The translations under genes and the position numbers were made by a program. The notes under the pieces are model-generated. The model was not told where the DNA came from and ran no database searches. It worked only from the letters and a program-made list of their open reading frames with translations. 50,725 bases of DNA from Oligoflexia bacterium (lineage in GTDB: Bacteria > Bdellovibrionota > Bacteriovoracia > Bacteriovoracales > Bacteriovoracaceae), in the NCBI GenBank assembly GCA_015232015.1, contig JADGAM010000010.1, forward strand, positions 1-50,725, in the 5' to 3' direction. Positions 8,483 to 17,866 of this stretch are shown piece by piece (the stretch's first letter is position 1; every line of letters begins with the position of its first letter).

Positions 8483-9766
8483 TTATCTTATCTTTCCTGA
8501 GGCCACTTGTAGTTCAGATATCGAAATTAATATTTGATATCTTGTTCGATCATAATTTTTTTTAGCATCTAGTAGAGTATTTTGTGATTGTAAAACATCT
8601 AAGTTACTGGCCAATCCATTTCGATAATCTTTTAATTGTTCTTTATATGCTTTATCAGCTGCTTTAATTGCTTCTTGAATTGCACGAAGTTGAGAACTAC
8701 CACTTTTAATTTTATCATACGCAATTTTAATTTCTTGTTCGGCCTGACGTTTAAGTTGAGAATATTGCAATCGCTTTTCACTATATTTACTTGTGGCCTC
8801 TGCTACTTGGGCAGTAGTCACCATTCCATCAAAGAGAGGCATAGTTAAAGTAATGCCCACATCCCATTTAGAAGGTTTTATAGTGCTATTAATAGTGGTA
8901 GCTGAACGTTGCAAATAGTAATTACCATTTAAATCAATTGATGGGTAACGATTTGATTTGGCATTAGAAATATTTTCTTTTGAAGATTCAATTTGTGTTT
9001 TAATTGATTTTACATCAAAGCGTTCATCAATGTCTTTTAAATATTCATTTACAGATTTTGAAATATAATAATCATAGGAGATAGTATTAGGGGGATTAAC
9101 TAATTCGATATTAAAAACATCGCTTATACCAGTTATATAAGCAAAATTTTCTTTGTAAATAGTCATCTGCCAATTGGTAGAATCTATTTGTGATGCCACT
9201 ATTGCTTTCTGAGATTCAGCAGTTAAAAAATCAGCTTTCCTTGTACGACCTACTTTAGTGCGTTCTTTAAGTTCTTTAATTCGTAAAGAAGTTAATTCCA
9301 GTTGTTCATTTAAATTTTGTAAATCCGATTTAGTAGATAATATAGAGTAATATAGTTGTGATACTTGTAAATATAAATTGATTTTGGTTTGCCCAGTTTG
9401 CTCTTGTTGTGACTTATAATCTAATTTATTAATATTTAGATTATAAAATTCTTTTAATCCATGAAAAATTGGTTGAGTTGCATTTAACTTTAAATAAGTT
9501 TGATCACTTTTTGTTGTTGAATTATCTGCAACATCTTGTTTATTAAATCCAGCATGGAAATTAAATTTAGGATAAATTGCTCCTCTTGCTTGATTAATTT
9601 TTTCATTAAGTTGTGATAATTTTGATTCTTGAATGGAGATAGTTTCAGTTTTTTCTAAGGCCAATTTATATGCTTCTTGAAGAGATAGGATAGTTGAAGC
9701 AGAAGCAGAGGAATAATAATTAAATAAAAATAAACTAAGATAAAAAATTGATGTAATTTTTTTCAT
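8483..9766 (-). CDS. TolC-like outer membrane efflux factor
   Basis: 427 residues with a signal peptide (residues 1-23, ending SASA) and the duplicated coiled-coil architecture of outer-membrane efflux proteins. The first repeat has LQEAYKLALEKTETI, typical of OEP repeat starts, and the second has a conserved-looking GMVTTAQVAEATSKY plus DYRNGLASNLDVLQSQNTLL near the C-terminus, the hallmark of the family. It lies directly upstream of the RND permease and supplies the exit duct. The short 72-bp gap to the upstream response-regulator gene may hold a promoter or may be part of one transcript. Confidence 0.9.
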   Translation of the reverse strand: MKKITSIFYLSLFLFNYYSSASASTILSLQEAYKLALEKTETISIQESKLSQLNEKINQARGAIYPKFNFHAGFNKQDVADNSTTKSDQTYLKLNATQPIFHGLKEFYNLNINKLDYKSQQEQTGQTKINLYLQVSQLYYSILSTKSDLQNLNEQLELTSLRIKELKERTKVGRTRKADFLTAESQKAIVASQIDSTNWQMTIYKENFAYITGISDVFNIELVNPPNTISYDYYISKSVNEYLKDIDERFDVKSIKTQIESSKENISNAKSNRYPSIDLNGNYYLQRSATTINSTIKPSKWDVGITLTMPLFDGMVTTAQVAEATSKYSEKRLQYSQLKRQAEQEIKIAYDKIKSGSSQLRAIQEAIKAADKAYKEQLKDYRNGLASNLDVLQSQNTLLDAKKNYDRTRYQILISISELQVASGKIR

Positions 9767-9838
9767 ATGATTTCTTGATCCGTGAAATATTTGATATTAG
9801 AAATATTATTACTTACTAATTAGTTATTATAATAATAC

Positions 9839-10663
9839 TTACTTAGATATATAGCTATTTTTTAAGTTGAAAAGATATTTAATTTTAAAGATTAGATCTT
9901 CCTTAGCAATGTTTTTATAGATTACTGATGATAGAGGAATATTTGCAATACTATTAAGTTTCGCAGGATCTAGAGTGGACATGGTTATACAAACTGGAAC
10001 ATTCTTATAATCTTCTTTGTTTCTTATTTTTTCAGTGAATTTTTGACAATCATCTTCATTGATTTGCCAATCAGTAAAAATTAAATCATATGGTTTGCGA
10101 GAACTAGAAACAATGTGCATCCAAGCATCTGAAAAATTATTTACGATATCAACTTTTTGAATACCAACTTGTTGTTCGAGAGTTTTTTTGAAAAAGCTAC
10201 TTTGAAAAACTGAAGAACTGATTATTAAAGTACTGTTCTTGCTACTTTTAATTAATTCATCTGCATTTACCAGTGTAGAAATAATACTTAATACTTTTGA
10301 AAGTAAATCTTTAGAGGTAAATGGTTTAAAAAGTATATCAGTTACGTTTAGTTTCCATATCTCACTAATTATTTCACCAGTATTGCTAGAGGTAATCATT
10401 AGAACAGGGATATATGGAAGATAATTTTTTATATTATTTTTTTCTGTAATAACTTCAAGTCCACTAATACCCGGCATATTTATATCACATATCATTAAAT
10501 CTATGTTTTCCATTCGTTCTTCAGCATTTTCTAATATTTCCATTGCAGCATATCCATCGACAGCTTCAATAAATTCCATTTTTTCACTCTTAAGTGTTTC
10601 AATAATATTTTGACGAACGACCGTTGAATCATCAACTATTAAAATTTTTGGGATAAATTTCAT
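9839..10663 (-). CDS. Tandem receiver-domain (CheY-like) response regulator
   Basis: 274 residues with two receiver domains and no output domain. Domain 1 (about 5-130) has the acidic pair D11/D12, phospho-acceptor D60 in CDINMPG, the switch Thr/Ser near 91-92 and the conserved Lys113 in LFKPF, so it should be phosphorylated. Domain 2 (about 140-270) keeps a central Asp in FTDWQINEDD but has lost the acidic pocket and the KP motif, so it is likely a degenerate, protein-binding receiver. It must act by protein contact. It precedes the efflux genes in the same orientation, but whether it controls them is not shown. No histidine kinase is nearby. Confidence 0.85.
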   Translation of the reverse strand: MKFIPKILIVDDSTVVRQNIIETLKSEKMEFIEAVDGYAAMEILENAEERMENIDLMICDINMPGISGLEVITEKNNIKNYLPYIPVLMITSSNTGEIISEIWKLNVTDILFKPFTSKDLLSKVLSIISTLVNADELIKSSKNSTLIISSSVFQSSFFKKTLEQQVGIQKVDIVNNFSDAWMHIVSSSRKPYDLIFTDWQINEDDCQKFTEKIRNKEDYKNVPVCITMSTLDPAKLNSIANIPLSSVIYKNIAKEDLIFKIKYLFNLKNSYISK

Positions 10664-10860
10664 AAGTTCCCTCTTTAGGAATGAGAAATTAATAAGTTCT
10701 CATTCCTAATTTTATAATTGCTCTTAACATTTTATCGTCATAAGATAATTCAAACTTAAATATATTGTTATAGTAGAGAGATTGTTATATCTTTTTGTAG
10801 ACTATGCGAACATGCAAACAAGATAATCAACAATTAATTTTATATTCTATATATTTTATA

Positions 10861-10890
10861 GAATCTGTAAGAATCTGTAAGAATCTGTAA
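10861..10890. repeat. Three perfect tandem copies of a 10-bp unit upstream of the sulfur-module operon
   Basis: GAATCTGTAA is repeated three times without a mismatch, ending 24 bp before the ATG of the cysteine desulfurase gene and just ahead of its TTGGAG ribosome-binding site. One helical turn per unit would place each copy on the same DNA face, which would suit a regulator site. Slippage could also change promoter or leader spacing. The 250-bp gap between the divergent response regulator and this gene otherwise holds only AT-rich promoter-like sequence. Confidence 0.8.
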
Positions 10891-10914
10891 AATTTATTTT
10901 TTGGAGTAATTAAT

Positions 10915-12102
10915 ATGGAAGAGATTATTTATCTAGATAATGCCGCCTCCACTTTTCCAAAGCCTGATATTGTTCATGATACTGTTTATAATTTTTATCG
11001 TAATAACGGAGTTAACCCTGGTCGTACCGGATGTGATTTGGCCCTCAATGCGGAAAAAATGATTCATGATACTCGAAAAAAGTACTCAAATTTTTTCAAT
11101 CAAAGTTTAGTAGACAATAAAAAAAATAAAGATCCCAATCGCCTAATTTTTACTATGAATGCGACAATGGGACTTAATATTATAGTTAATGGGACAGTTA
11201 AATCAGGGGATCACATTATTACAACTATGTTGGAACATAACTCTGTTTTAAGGCCTGTTAATCATAAGAAAAGGGAAAATAATGTTGATGTAACTTTTGT
11301 GGCCCCAGATGCAGAAGGATACATTAATCCTGATGCAATCGAAAAAGCATTCAAGAGTAATACAAAATTAGTAATTGTAAATCATGCCTCAAATGTTTCA
11401 GGTGTTGTTCAAGATATTAAAAGCATCGGGGCCATTTGTAAAAAACGTGGAGTACAATTTGCCGTTGATAGTGCTCAAACTGCAGGAGTAATTCCTATTG
11501 ACATGGCAGAATCTAATATTGATTTTTTGTGTTTCACTGGACATAAAGGGCTATTTGCTCCGACTGGCACTGGTGGAGTGTGTGTGGCCGATCATGCAGA
11601 AATAACATCTTGCTTAGTTGGAGGAACAGGAGTTCGTAGTGTTGAACCTTATCATATTGAAGAATTTCCATATAGATTAGAAGCAGGAACTTTAAATTTA
11701 GCAGGAATAGCAGGTCTTTCAGCAGGACTAGATTATGTTATAGAAAGAGGAATAAATAATATTTATTCACATGAGATGGAATTATTAAGAGTGCTTCAAG
11801 ATGGGCTATCAACTATAAAAGGTGTAAAAATTTGGGGGACAAAATGTTTAGAAACAAATCGAAGAGTTTCTACACTTTCAATGACAATTGAAAACTATGA
11901 TGCCAGTGATGTTGGAACTATTTTAGATGTAGATTATGGAATACAAACTAGAACAGGACTTCACTGTGCGCCTCTCATTCATCAGCATTATGGTTCAGCT
12001 CCTCGAGGTACTGTTCGCTTTTCAATTGGAACATTTAATACAAGAATTCAGATAGAAAAAGCTTTAAAGGCAGTTTCCGAAGTGGCCGCCGATAGACAAT
12101 AG
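10915..12102 (+). CDS. Cysteine desulfurase family protein (class V aminotransferase)
   Basis: 395 residues of a PLP-dependent class V aminotransferase resembling the EF2568-type desulfurase subfamily. Visible features are the N-terminal YLDNAASTFPKP, the PLP-contacting His in TMLEHNS, Asp185 in AVDSAQTAG, the Schiff-base Lys211 in FTGHKGLFAPTG, and the candidate sulfur-accepting Cys351 in TRTGLHCAP. It would release sulfur from cysteine as a persulfide. DsrC follows 20 bp downstream, suggesting it feeds sulfur into the DsrC relay, analogous to IscS/TusE logic; that link is inference. It has a strong GGAG ribosome-binding site and is first in the operon. Confidence 0.85.
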   Translation: MEEIIYLDNAASTFPKPDIVHDTVYNFYRNNGVNPGRTGCDLALNAEKMIHDTRKKYSNFFNQSLVDNKKNKDPNRLIFTMNATMGLNIIVNGTVKSGDHIITTMLEHNSVLRPVNHKKRENNVDVTFVAPDAEGYINPDAIEKAFKSNTKLVIVNHASNVSGVVQDIKSIGAICKKRGVQFAVDSAQTAGVIPIDMAESNIDFLCFTGHKGLFAPTGTGGVCVADHAEITSCLVGGTGVRSVEPYHIEEFPYRLEAGTLNLAGIAGLSAGLDYVIERGINNIYSHEMELLRVLQDGLSTIKGVKIWGTKCLETNRRVSTLSMTIENYDASDVGTILDVDYGIQTRTGLHCAPLIHQHYGSAPRGTVRFSIGTFNTRIQIEKALKAVSEVAADRQ

Positions 12103-12122
12103 TTAAACAAAGAGAATAAAAA

Positions 12123-12431
12123 ATGAAAGTTAATGAAAAGAGTATTGATTTTGATAAAGATGGTTTCATGTTAGATCCAAATCTATGGGATGAAGTGATT
12201 GCAAGTGCCATTGCAAAAGAAGAAGGCATTGGTGATATGACTGCAGAACACTGGAAAGTAGTAAATTTTATTAGAAACTATTGGAAGGAAAATAACATAG
12301 CGCCAGCTGTACGTTTAGTTTGCCAAGAATCTGGGCTTGGGGTTCGACAAATTTATAAGTTGTTTACTTCAGGTCCTGCGCGGGGTGCTTGTAGAATTGC
12401 AGGATTACCAAAGCCTGATGGTTGTGTTTGA
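12123..12431 (+). CDS. dsrC: DsrC/TusE-family sulfur carrier with both redox cysteines
   Basis: 102 residues. The C-terminal arm RGACRIAGLPKPDGCV holds the penultimate Cys101 and Cys90 eleven positions earlier, the pair that defines genuine DsrC rather than TusE, which keeps only the last one. The body has family landmarks: GFMLDPNLWDE, EEGIGDMTAEHW and VCQESGLGVRQIYKLF. DsrC carries sulfur as a persulfide or trisulfide and is recycled by the DsrMK(JOP) membrane complex. Here dsrM- and dsrK-like genes follow at once, but there is no dsrAB sulfite reductase in the window. The gene sits 20 bp after the desulfurase gene. Confidence 0.92.
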   Translation: MKVNEKSIDFDKDGFMLDPNLWDEVIASAIAKEEGIGDMTAEHWKVVNFIRNYWKENNIAPAVRLVCQESGLGVRQIYKLFTSGPARGACRIAGLPKPDGCV

Positions 12432-12484
12432 GAATAATAGAATAAATTTATGAGTAGTAATTAAGTAGTGATGAGCAGTAATAA

Positions 12485-13141
12485 ATGAGCAGTAATATTG
12501 GATCAATAGAATCAAAAATCGTATTAGTAGCTTTTTTTTGGTGTGTGATTGCTTTATTTGTTCAATTGTTTCGTGCAAGAAAAAAAAGTGCAATAGATGC
12601 AAGAGAATATAGTAGACCTGCCAAATGCAAAAATATTTTTAAGGCAATAATTTATAATTTCACTAAAGCAATGTCTCCTTATTACAAAGAGAGTGCCAGG
12701 TTACATCCTTTAAAATTTATTATGGGAATAACTATGCATTTGGGAATTTTTTTATCAATTTTAAAATTTATTCAACTCTTATTTTTTCCTTGGACCATAA
12801 GTTATAATTTAATTATCTCTAGTTCTATTCTAGCATTTGCAATCTTTATTACTAGTGCTCTATCTGGAGTATTTCTTTTATTTAATAGAATTTTTTCCAG
12901 TGAATTAAGATCCATCAGTAACTTAGATGATTACATTTCGATTATACTTTCTATCTTGATATTGGTTTCATCAGCATTAAATGATATCTTTTTGATGATA
13001 AATAATGATCAGATGTTTTTAATTTATGCGCTTTTATTTTTTTACATCCCTGTAGGCAAATTAAGACATGCCATTTTCTTTTTTGCAGTCAGAGTAGATT
13101 TTGCAAAGAAATTAGGTCATAGGGGAGTTTATCCATTATGA
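12485..13141 (+). CDS. DsrM-like (NarI-type) membrane haem b subunit
   Basis: 218 residues with about five hydrophobic segments. His residues lie at the ends of helices (MGITMHLGIFL near residue 85 and VGKLRHAIFFF near 190), plausible haem b ligands, and the C-terminal LGHRGVYPL is typical of DsrM/NarI-like ends. It overlaps the DsrK-like gene by four bases (ATGA), so the two are translationally coupled. In known DsrMK complexes DsrM oxidises membrane quinol or menaquinol and passes electrons to DsrK. It is shorter than sulfate-reducer DsrM, which is about 330 residues, so some N-terminal helices are missing. An almost exact 13-base duplicate of its start (ATGAGCAGTAATA) lies just upstream. 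Confidence 0.75.
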   Translation: MSSNIGSIESKIVLVAFFWCVIALFVQLFRARKKSAIDAREYSRPAKCKNIFKAIIYNFTKAMSPYYKESARLHPLKFIMGITMHLGIFLSILKFIQLLFFPWTISYNLIISSSILAFAIFITSALSGVFLLFNRIFSSELRSISNLDDYISIILSILILVSSALNDIFLMINNDQMFLIYALLFFYIPVGKLRHAIFFFAVRVDFAKKLGHRGVYPL

Positions 13142-14451
13142 TTAATATGATTGACACTAAAAATGTGATGGATACTAAAAAAGCAAAAGAAATCTTAGAA
13201 AAAATTATAAATAAGAATGGAAGCATTCATCTTAATGCTTGTGTAAAATGTGGTCTTTGTGGGAAAAGCTGTCATATGTATTTAAGTGAGCCATGTGTGG
13301 AAAATTTACCAATGGTAAAGGCGCAAAAAGTTATGGCCCTTTTTCGCCGTTATCATACTGTACTGGGAAAAATTATGCCATCTATGGTGGGGGCCAAAAG
13401 TTTTTCGGAAGATTACCTTGAAGAATTAAAGAGTAGTGTTTTTGATAGATGTACTGGTTGTGGTAGATGTGCAATTAATTGCTCTATAGGTATTGATATT
13501 GCTTCGATCATTCGTATTGGTCGTTTAATTTTAAACTCGCTTGGAAAAACTCCTCAAGAGATAATAAAAACTACTGAAAATCAATTGCGAGATGGTAATC
13601 AAATGTCTGTCTCTGCCGCCGAAGTAATAGATACTGCTAATTGGCTTACTGAAGATTTACAACTAGAAACGAAGAATAGTGAATTTAAAATTCCTGTAGA
13701 TAAGAAAGGTGCAAAGATACTTTATCTGATTAATCCGAGAGAAATTAAATTTTTTCCATTATCTTTATCAGCAACTGCCGCTATATTTGAAACTTCTAAA
13801 GAGAGTTGGACTATTGCTAGTAAGTTTTTTGATGTTACCAATTATGCTTTTTTTTCTGCTGATAATGAATCCGCGGCCAAGATAACGAAGCAAGTTTTAG
13901 AAGAGGCCCAAAGATTAGAGGTAAAAGAGATTATACTTTCTGAGTGTGGTCATGGCTTTAGATCATTTCGTTGGGAGAGTGCTAATTGGATACAAAGGGA
14001 GATAAAATTTTCTATAAGAAGTATTCTTGAATTAATTTTAGAATATATTGAAGAGGGAAAAATTAAAGTTGATAAAAATAAAAATTCAAGTCGAGTAACT
14101 CTTCATGATCCATGTAATTTAGTACGTTTTGGAGGAATCATTTCTATTCAAAGAAAAATCTTATCTCATGTAGTCTCTGATTTTGTTGAAATGAGTCCCA
14201 ATCGCGAGCAAAACTTTTGTTGTGGTGGTGGTGGCGGAATGCTGGCCATCAGTGAGAATGCTAAAAGGCGAATTGAATCAGGAAAAATTAAGGCGGAACA
14301 AATAAGGGCCACAGGGGCAAAAGTAGTAGCTACTCCTTGCCACAACTGTGCTGATCAATTGTTGGAGTTAAATAAAAATTATTCACTTGGTGTTGAAATT
14401 TTATCAATATCTGAATTAGTCTATAATGCCCTTACTCACCTTCCGTCGTAA
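13138..14451 (+). CDS. DsrK/HdrD-like iron-sulfur subunit
   Basis: 437 residues. Two 4Fe-4S motifs occur near the N-terminus: Cys35, 38, 41, 45 (CVKCGLCGKSC) and Cys105, 108, 111, 115 (CTGCGRCAINC). The C-terminal half is a CCG domain: HDPCNLVRFGG, then FCCGGGGG, then TPCHNCADQL, the layout that binds the noncubane cluster in HdrB/D and DsrK and reduces disulfide- or trisulfide-type substrates. No signal peptide is present, so it faces the cytoplasm where DsrC is. Together with the coupled membrane subunit it would reduce or oxidise DsrC. Glycolate-oxidase or lactate-utilisation proteins share the CCG domain, but the dsrC and dsrM neighbours favour DsrK. Confidence 0.85.
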   Translation: MINMIDTKNVMDTKKAKEILEKIINKNGSIHLNACVKCGLCGKSCHMYLSEPCVENLPMVKAQKVMALFRRYHTVLGKIMPSMVGAKSFSEDYLEELKSSVFDRCTGCGRCAINCSIGIDIASIIRIGRLILNSLGKTPQEIIKTTENQLRDGNQMSVSAAEVIDTANWLTEDLQLETKNSEFKIPVDKKGAKILYLINPREIKFFPLSLSATAAIFETSKESWTIASKFFDVTNYAFFSADNESAAKITKQVLEEAQRLEVKEIILSECGHGFRSFRWESANWIQREIKFSIRSILELILEYIEEGKIKVDKNKNSSRVTLHDPCNLVRFGGIISIQRKILSHVVSDFVEMSPNREQNFCCGGGGGMLAISENAKRRIESGKIKAEQIRATGAKVVATPCHNCADQLLELNKNYSLGVEILSISELVYNALTHLPS

Positions 14452-14695
14452 ACATTTAAATCATGAACAAAGTTTTGATCTGATTCATTAATGACTTTGT
14501 TATCTATTATAAAATAAAATAAATTGAAGTGAACAAGTGATGATTTCTATAGGCATAGTTATTTTTTATTTAGTTGTAAAAAAGGCCTAACAAATCTTTT
14601 TTTCTATGATAGGGCATCATAGAGGTATCTTTTTAATTTTAATTCGAGCCATTCGGTTAATTCTATTAATTTATTTAAAAGTGAAGGAGATTTTA

Positions 14696-16555
14696 ATGAG
14701 TATGTTAAGAATATTTTTATTTTTTCTGAGTTTAATTCTGGCATTCAACTTTTTGAACGTTTATGCAAATAATCAAGATAATGATAAAAATAAACAAGTT
14801 AAAGATGAATATATTATAAGAATAAAAGTTAATGATAATAAAGACCGTAACAATGGTAACAATAGTAATCATCATCAATCATCACTAATTAATGTTACCA
14901 ACTTTTTTAATTCTAAAAATAATAATAAGAATTTTGCTAATCAAACAAGTAAAAGAAAAATTTTACATAAATATAAACTCCAATCTTTAAATAATCTCAT
15001 ACATGTACAACTTGCTGAAAACGATTTAATTGAACTAAAAAAACAATTAAAAGATGACATTGATTTTATTGAGCCAAATTATTTAATTAGTATTTCCAAT
15101 GAAGCAAATAGAGAAAAAAATCAAAAAATTGATTACCATGAAGAAAGTGAAGAAAATCTTCTTCCTGATGAAGATCTTCTTCCTATAGAACAGTGTAATG
15201 GGGATGCAAATGCCGGAAGTAATATTAATATTGGAGCTCAAAAATGGAATGAATTTGTAGAAAGTCTCGAAGATAGTGTTGTTGCAACACCCGTGATACC
15301 TGCAGATCAATGGAGTTTAAAAAATTCCAATAACATTGATCTTAGTGCTTTAAATGCTTGGAAAATTACAACAGGAAATAAAAATATAGTTGTAGCAATC
15401 ATTGATTCAGGGATGGATTACAATCATAAAGCATTAAAACATGCAACTTGGATTAATAAAGGCGAAATTGCAAATAATGGTATTGATGATGATAATAATG
15501 GTTATGTTGATGACGTTATAGGCTGGAATTTTGTTAGTAAGACTAATAATCCTAAAGACGAAAGCGCACATGGAACACATTGTGCTGGAATAATTGCAGC
15601 TAAAAGTAGTGTGGCCATGGGAATTGCTCCTGATGTTTCAATAATGCCTTTAAAATTTATTGATAAATCTGGTTTTGGTTCCCTTTCTAACTCTATTTCA
15701 GCAATTGAGTATGCCATTCAAATGAAAGTAAATATTATAAGTGCAAGTTGGGGAAATGCTGGGTACTCGCATTCTCTCAGAGATGTAATTGAAGCAGCAA
15801 AAAATGCAAAAATATTGTTTGTTACCGCCGCCGGAAATGAAAAAACAGATATTGATAAAGGAAAATTTTATCCAGCTTCTTATACTCTTGATAACATTAT
15901 TACAGTTGCTTCGATTAATAGATTAGGTGGACTCTCTTCATTTAGTAACTATGGAGCTGTTACTGTGGATATTGCCGCCCCTGGCTCTTATATATTAAGT
16001 TCAATACCAGGTAATGAATATAGTTATTTTAGTGGTACATCTATGGCCTCACCTTATGTAGCAGGAGTAGCTGCTCTTTTATTATCAGCAAGGCCAGATT
16101 TAAGTTTGATAGCAGTAAAAGAAGCAATTTTAAAATCTGCGGTTAAAATTGATTCATTAAAAAATAAAGTAGCTACTGCAGGTTTTGTTAATGCTTATAA
16201 AACCCTTACCTATTTTGATTCTTCCTCACCGTCTGTACCTGTGATTGAAGTTCCTGGCGACGATACACCTCCTTTGTACTTTGATTTTAGTAAAGTTAAA
16301 TTAAACGTACTTAAGAAGAAACTTTTAATTAAATTAAAAAGAGTAACACTAACAATGGCTGGAGATGAAAATCAGTTGCGTAAAATTAAACAAGTTACCT
16401 ATGCAGTTAATAATACATGTAGGAAACCAAAGAAAGTAACTAGTTTTGAGAGTAATTTTCTCTATAAGTTTCTTACCTACAAGGACAAACAAACTATTAC
16501 ATATACTCTTAAGATAGATAATGGAGAGGAATTTACATTTACCGAGAACATTTAG
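14696..16555 (+). CDS. Secreted subtilisin-like (S8) serine protease
   Basis: The start at 14696 (GAAGGAGA ribosome-binding site) gives 619 residues with a signal peptide (MSMLRIFLFFLSLILAF...VYA). A prodomain of the I9 type ends in DIDFIEPNYLI. The catalytic triad is visible: Asp in VVAIIDSGMDYNHKAL, His in SAHGTHCAGIIAAK, and Ser in FSGTSMASPYVAGVAALL. An acidic loop, NNGIDDDNNGYVDD, looks like a calcium site. The last 95 residues form a short unidentified beta-type tail. A polar low-complexity stretch (NNGNNSNHHQSS and similar) lies in the propeptide. It is a secreted protease; the target is unknown. Confidence 0.92.
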   Translation: MSMLRIFLFFLSLILAFNFLNVYANNQDNDKNKQVKDEYIIRIKVNDNKDRNNGNNSNHHQSSLINVTNFFNSKNNNKNFANQTSKRKILHKYKLQSLNNLIHVQLAENDLIELKKQLKDDIDFIEPNYLISISNEANREKNQKIDYHEESEENLLPDEDLLPIEQCNGDANAGSNINIGAQKWNEFVESLEDSVVATPVIPADQWSLKNSNNIDLSALNAWKITTGNKNIVVAIIDSGMDYNHKALKHATWINKGEIANNGIDDDNNGYVDDVIGWNFVSKTNNPKDESAHGTHCAGIIAAKSSVAMGIAPDVSIMPLKFIDKSGFGSLSNSISAIEYAIQMKVNIISASWGNAGYSHSLRDVIEAAKNAKILFVTAAGNEKTDIDKGKFYPASYTLDNIITVASINRLGGLSSFSNYGAVTVDIAAPGSYILSSIPGNEYSYFSGTSMASPYVAGVAALLLSARPDLSLIAVKEAILKSAVKIDSLKNKVATAGFVNAYKTLTYFDSSSPSVPVIEVPGDDTPPLYFDFSKVKLNVLKKKLLIKLKRVTLTMAGDENQLRKIKQVTYAVNNTCRKPKKVTSFESNFLYKFLTYKDKQTITYTLKIDNGEEFTFTENI

Positions 16556-16806
16556 AGTATTTTCATCATTTTATATTTTCTCTGTCACTATCACTGCTAA
16601 TTTGTTTGAACAATGTGTTTGGACAATGACTACAAAAATAGGCAACATCAAAAAAAATTTACTTCTAAGATTATTGATAAATTATTTAAAATAGGTCTTT
16701 TCTGAAATTTTTATAAAATAAATATCAGATATAAATTATCTAGAAGATATAATTTAATAAATCTTAAAGAAAGATTATTGAATAATTTTAAGAAAGGAGA
16801 ATTTTT

Positions 16807-17757
16807 ATGAAAAAAAATTGGATAATTGTTTTGATTGTAGCATTTCTTTCAATGATGATTTTAAGCGTGGGTTGTAAAAAAAATAATAATGAAACAGAGT
16901 CACCCCCCAAATTAATTTTAAAATTAACAGATGCACCTTTCCCTCTAGATTACTTTGAAACTGTGGAAGTTACTATATCAAGAATTGAAATGCATAAAAG
17001 TTCTGATAATGATACAAATTTTGAAATCATGCTTAATGAAGCAAAGACTTTTAATTTATTAGATCTTCGCGGTGGTGTAACCCAAAATTTAGTAAATAAA
17101 GAAATACCTAAAGGAACATATACAAAAATTAGAATGATTGTCGATGGTGGAAGAGTCGTACTAAAAGACGGAAGAGAATTTAATTTAAAGGTACCCAGTG
17201 GTGCTCAAACGGGTATAAAAATTCAACTTGATCCAGCACTAGAAGTTAGTACTAAATTATCATATGAACTAATTTTAGATTTTGATATTTCAAAATCATT
17301 TAAAGTCCAAGGAGGACAAAATAAAATATCAGATATAAATGGATTTATTTTTTCACCTGTAATAAAGGTTGCTAATGAGAGCGTATCTGGAAGAATTTCA
17401 GGTAATATTTTATCTGATTCATGTACTGCCATTGATAATTTAGACAACCAACCATTAAATAATGCTTTTGTAAGTGCAATTAATGCTGATGGATTGGTAA
17501 TTGCTACTAATGCAACGAATGAGTCAGGATCTTTTGCTCTTATTGGTCTTAAACCAGGAACATATAACGTATTAGTTGAAAAAGATGATTTTGAAAATCA
17601 GTATATTGAAAATGTTCAAGTGGTCGTAGCTAACGATAATAATTTATCCGAAATTATTATGCAGAAAAATTGTACAAAAACCCCTAGTGAAATCCCTAGT
17701 GAAACCCCTGGTGGAAATTCTTCTAATGAAGCATCTAACGAAATATCTGTTGAATAA
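16807..17757 (+). CDS. DUF4382-containing lipoprotein with carboxypeptidase-regulatory-like domain
   Basis: 316 residues with a lipoprotein signal, ILSVGC at the lipobox. Residues about 35-200 match the DUF4382 style: LTDAPFPLDYFETVEVTISR, then FNLLDLRGG and IPKGTYTKIRMIVDGG. Residues about 205-290 are a beta-sandwich of the carboxypeptidase regulatory type: NQPLNNAFVSAINADG and LIGLKPGTYNVLVEK. The tail is Ser/Pro/Asn-rich with short SE.P repeats. A good AAGGAG site lies seven bases upstream of the ATG. Probably an outer-membrane surface lipoprotein. Such domains are usually structural or ligand-binding; no catalytic residues are evident. Confidence 0.8.
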   Translation: MKKNWIIVLIVAFLSMMILSVGCKKNNNETESPPKLILKLTDAPFPLDYFETVEVTISRIEMHKSSDNDTNFEIMLNEAKTFNLLDLRGGVTQNLVNKEIPKGTYTKIRMIVDGGRVVLKDGREFNLKVPSGAQTGIKIQLDPALEVSTKLSYELILDFDISKSFKVQGGQNKISDINGFIFSPVIKVANESVSGRISGNILSDSCTAIDNLDNQPLNNAFVSAINADGLVIATNATNESGSFALIGLKPGTYNVLVEKDDFENQYIENVQVVVANDNNLSEIIMQKNCTKTPSEIPSETPGGNSSNEASNEISVE

Positions 17758-17830
17758 ATAACAGTAAATCAAAAAAACTCCTTAAATCTTAATTTGACCA
17801 ATTAAATATTAATAATTAATATTTAAGTTA

Positions 17831-17856
17831 ATTCAATTTAATTCAATTTAATTCAA
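17831..17856. repeat. 10-bp tandem repeat (ATTCAATTTA, about 2.6 copies)
   Basis: Two exact copies of ATTCAATTTA and a partial third copy end 10 bases upstream of the lgt ATG, where the ribosome-binding site would be (GAAGA). The period is the same as that of the repeat at 10861-10890. Confidence 0.7.
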
Positions 17857-17866
17857 AGAAGATTTT

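Noticed and set aside
14466-14501. AACAAAGT...ACTTTGTT after the dsrK-like gene as a terminator
   Set aside because: The loop is 20 bases, the stem is AT-rich and no T-run follows.
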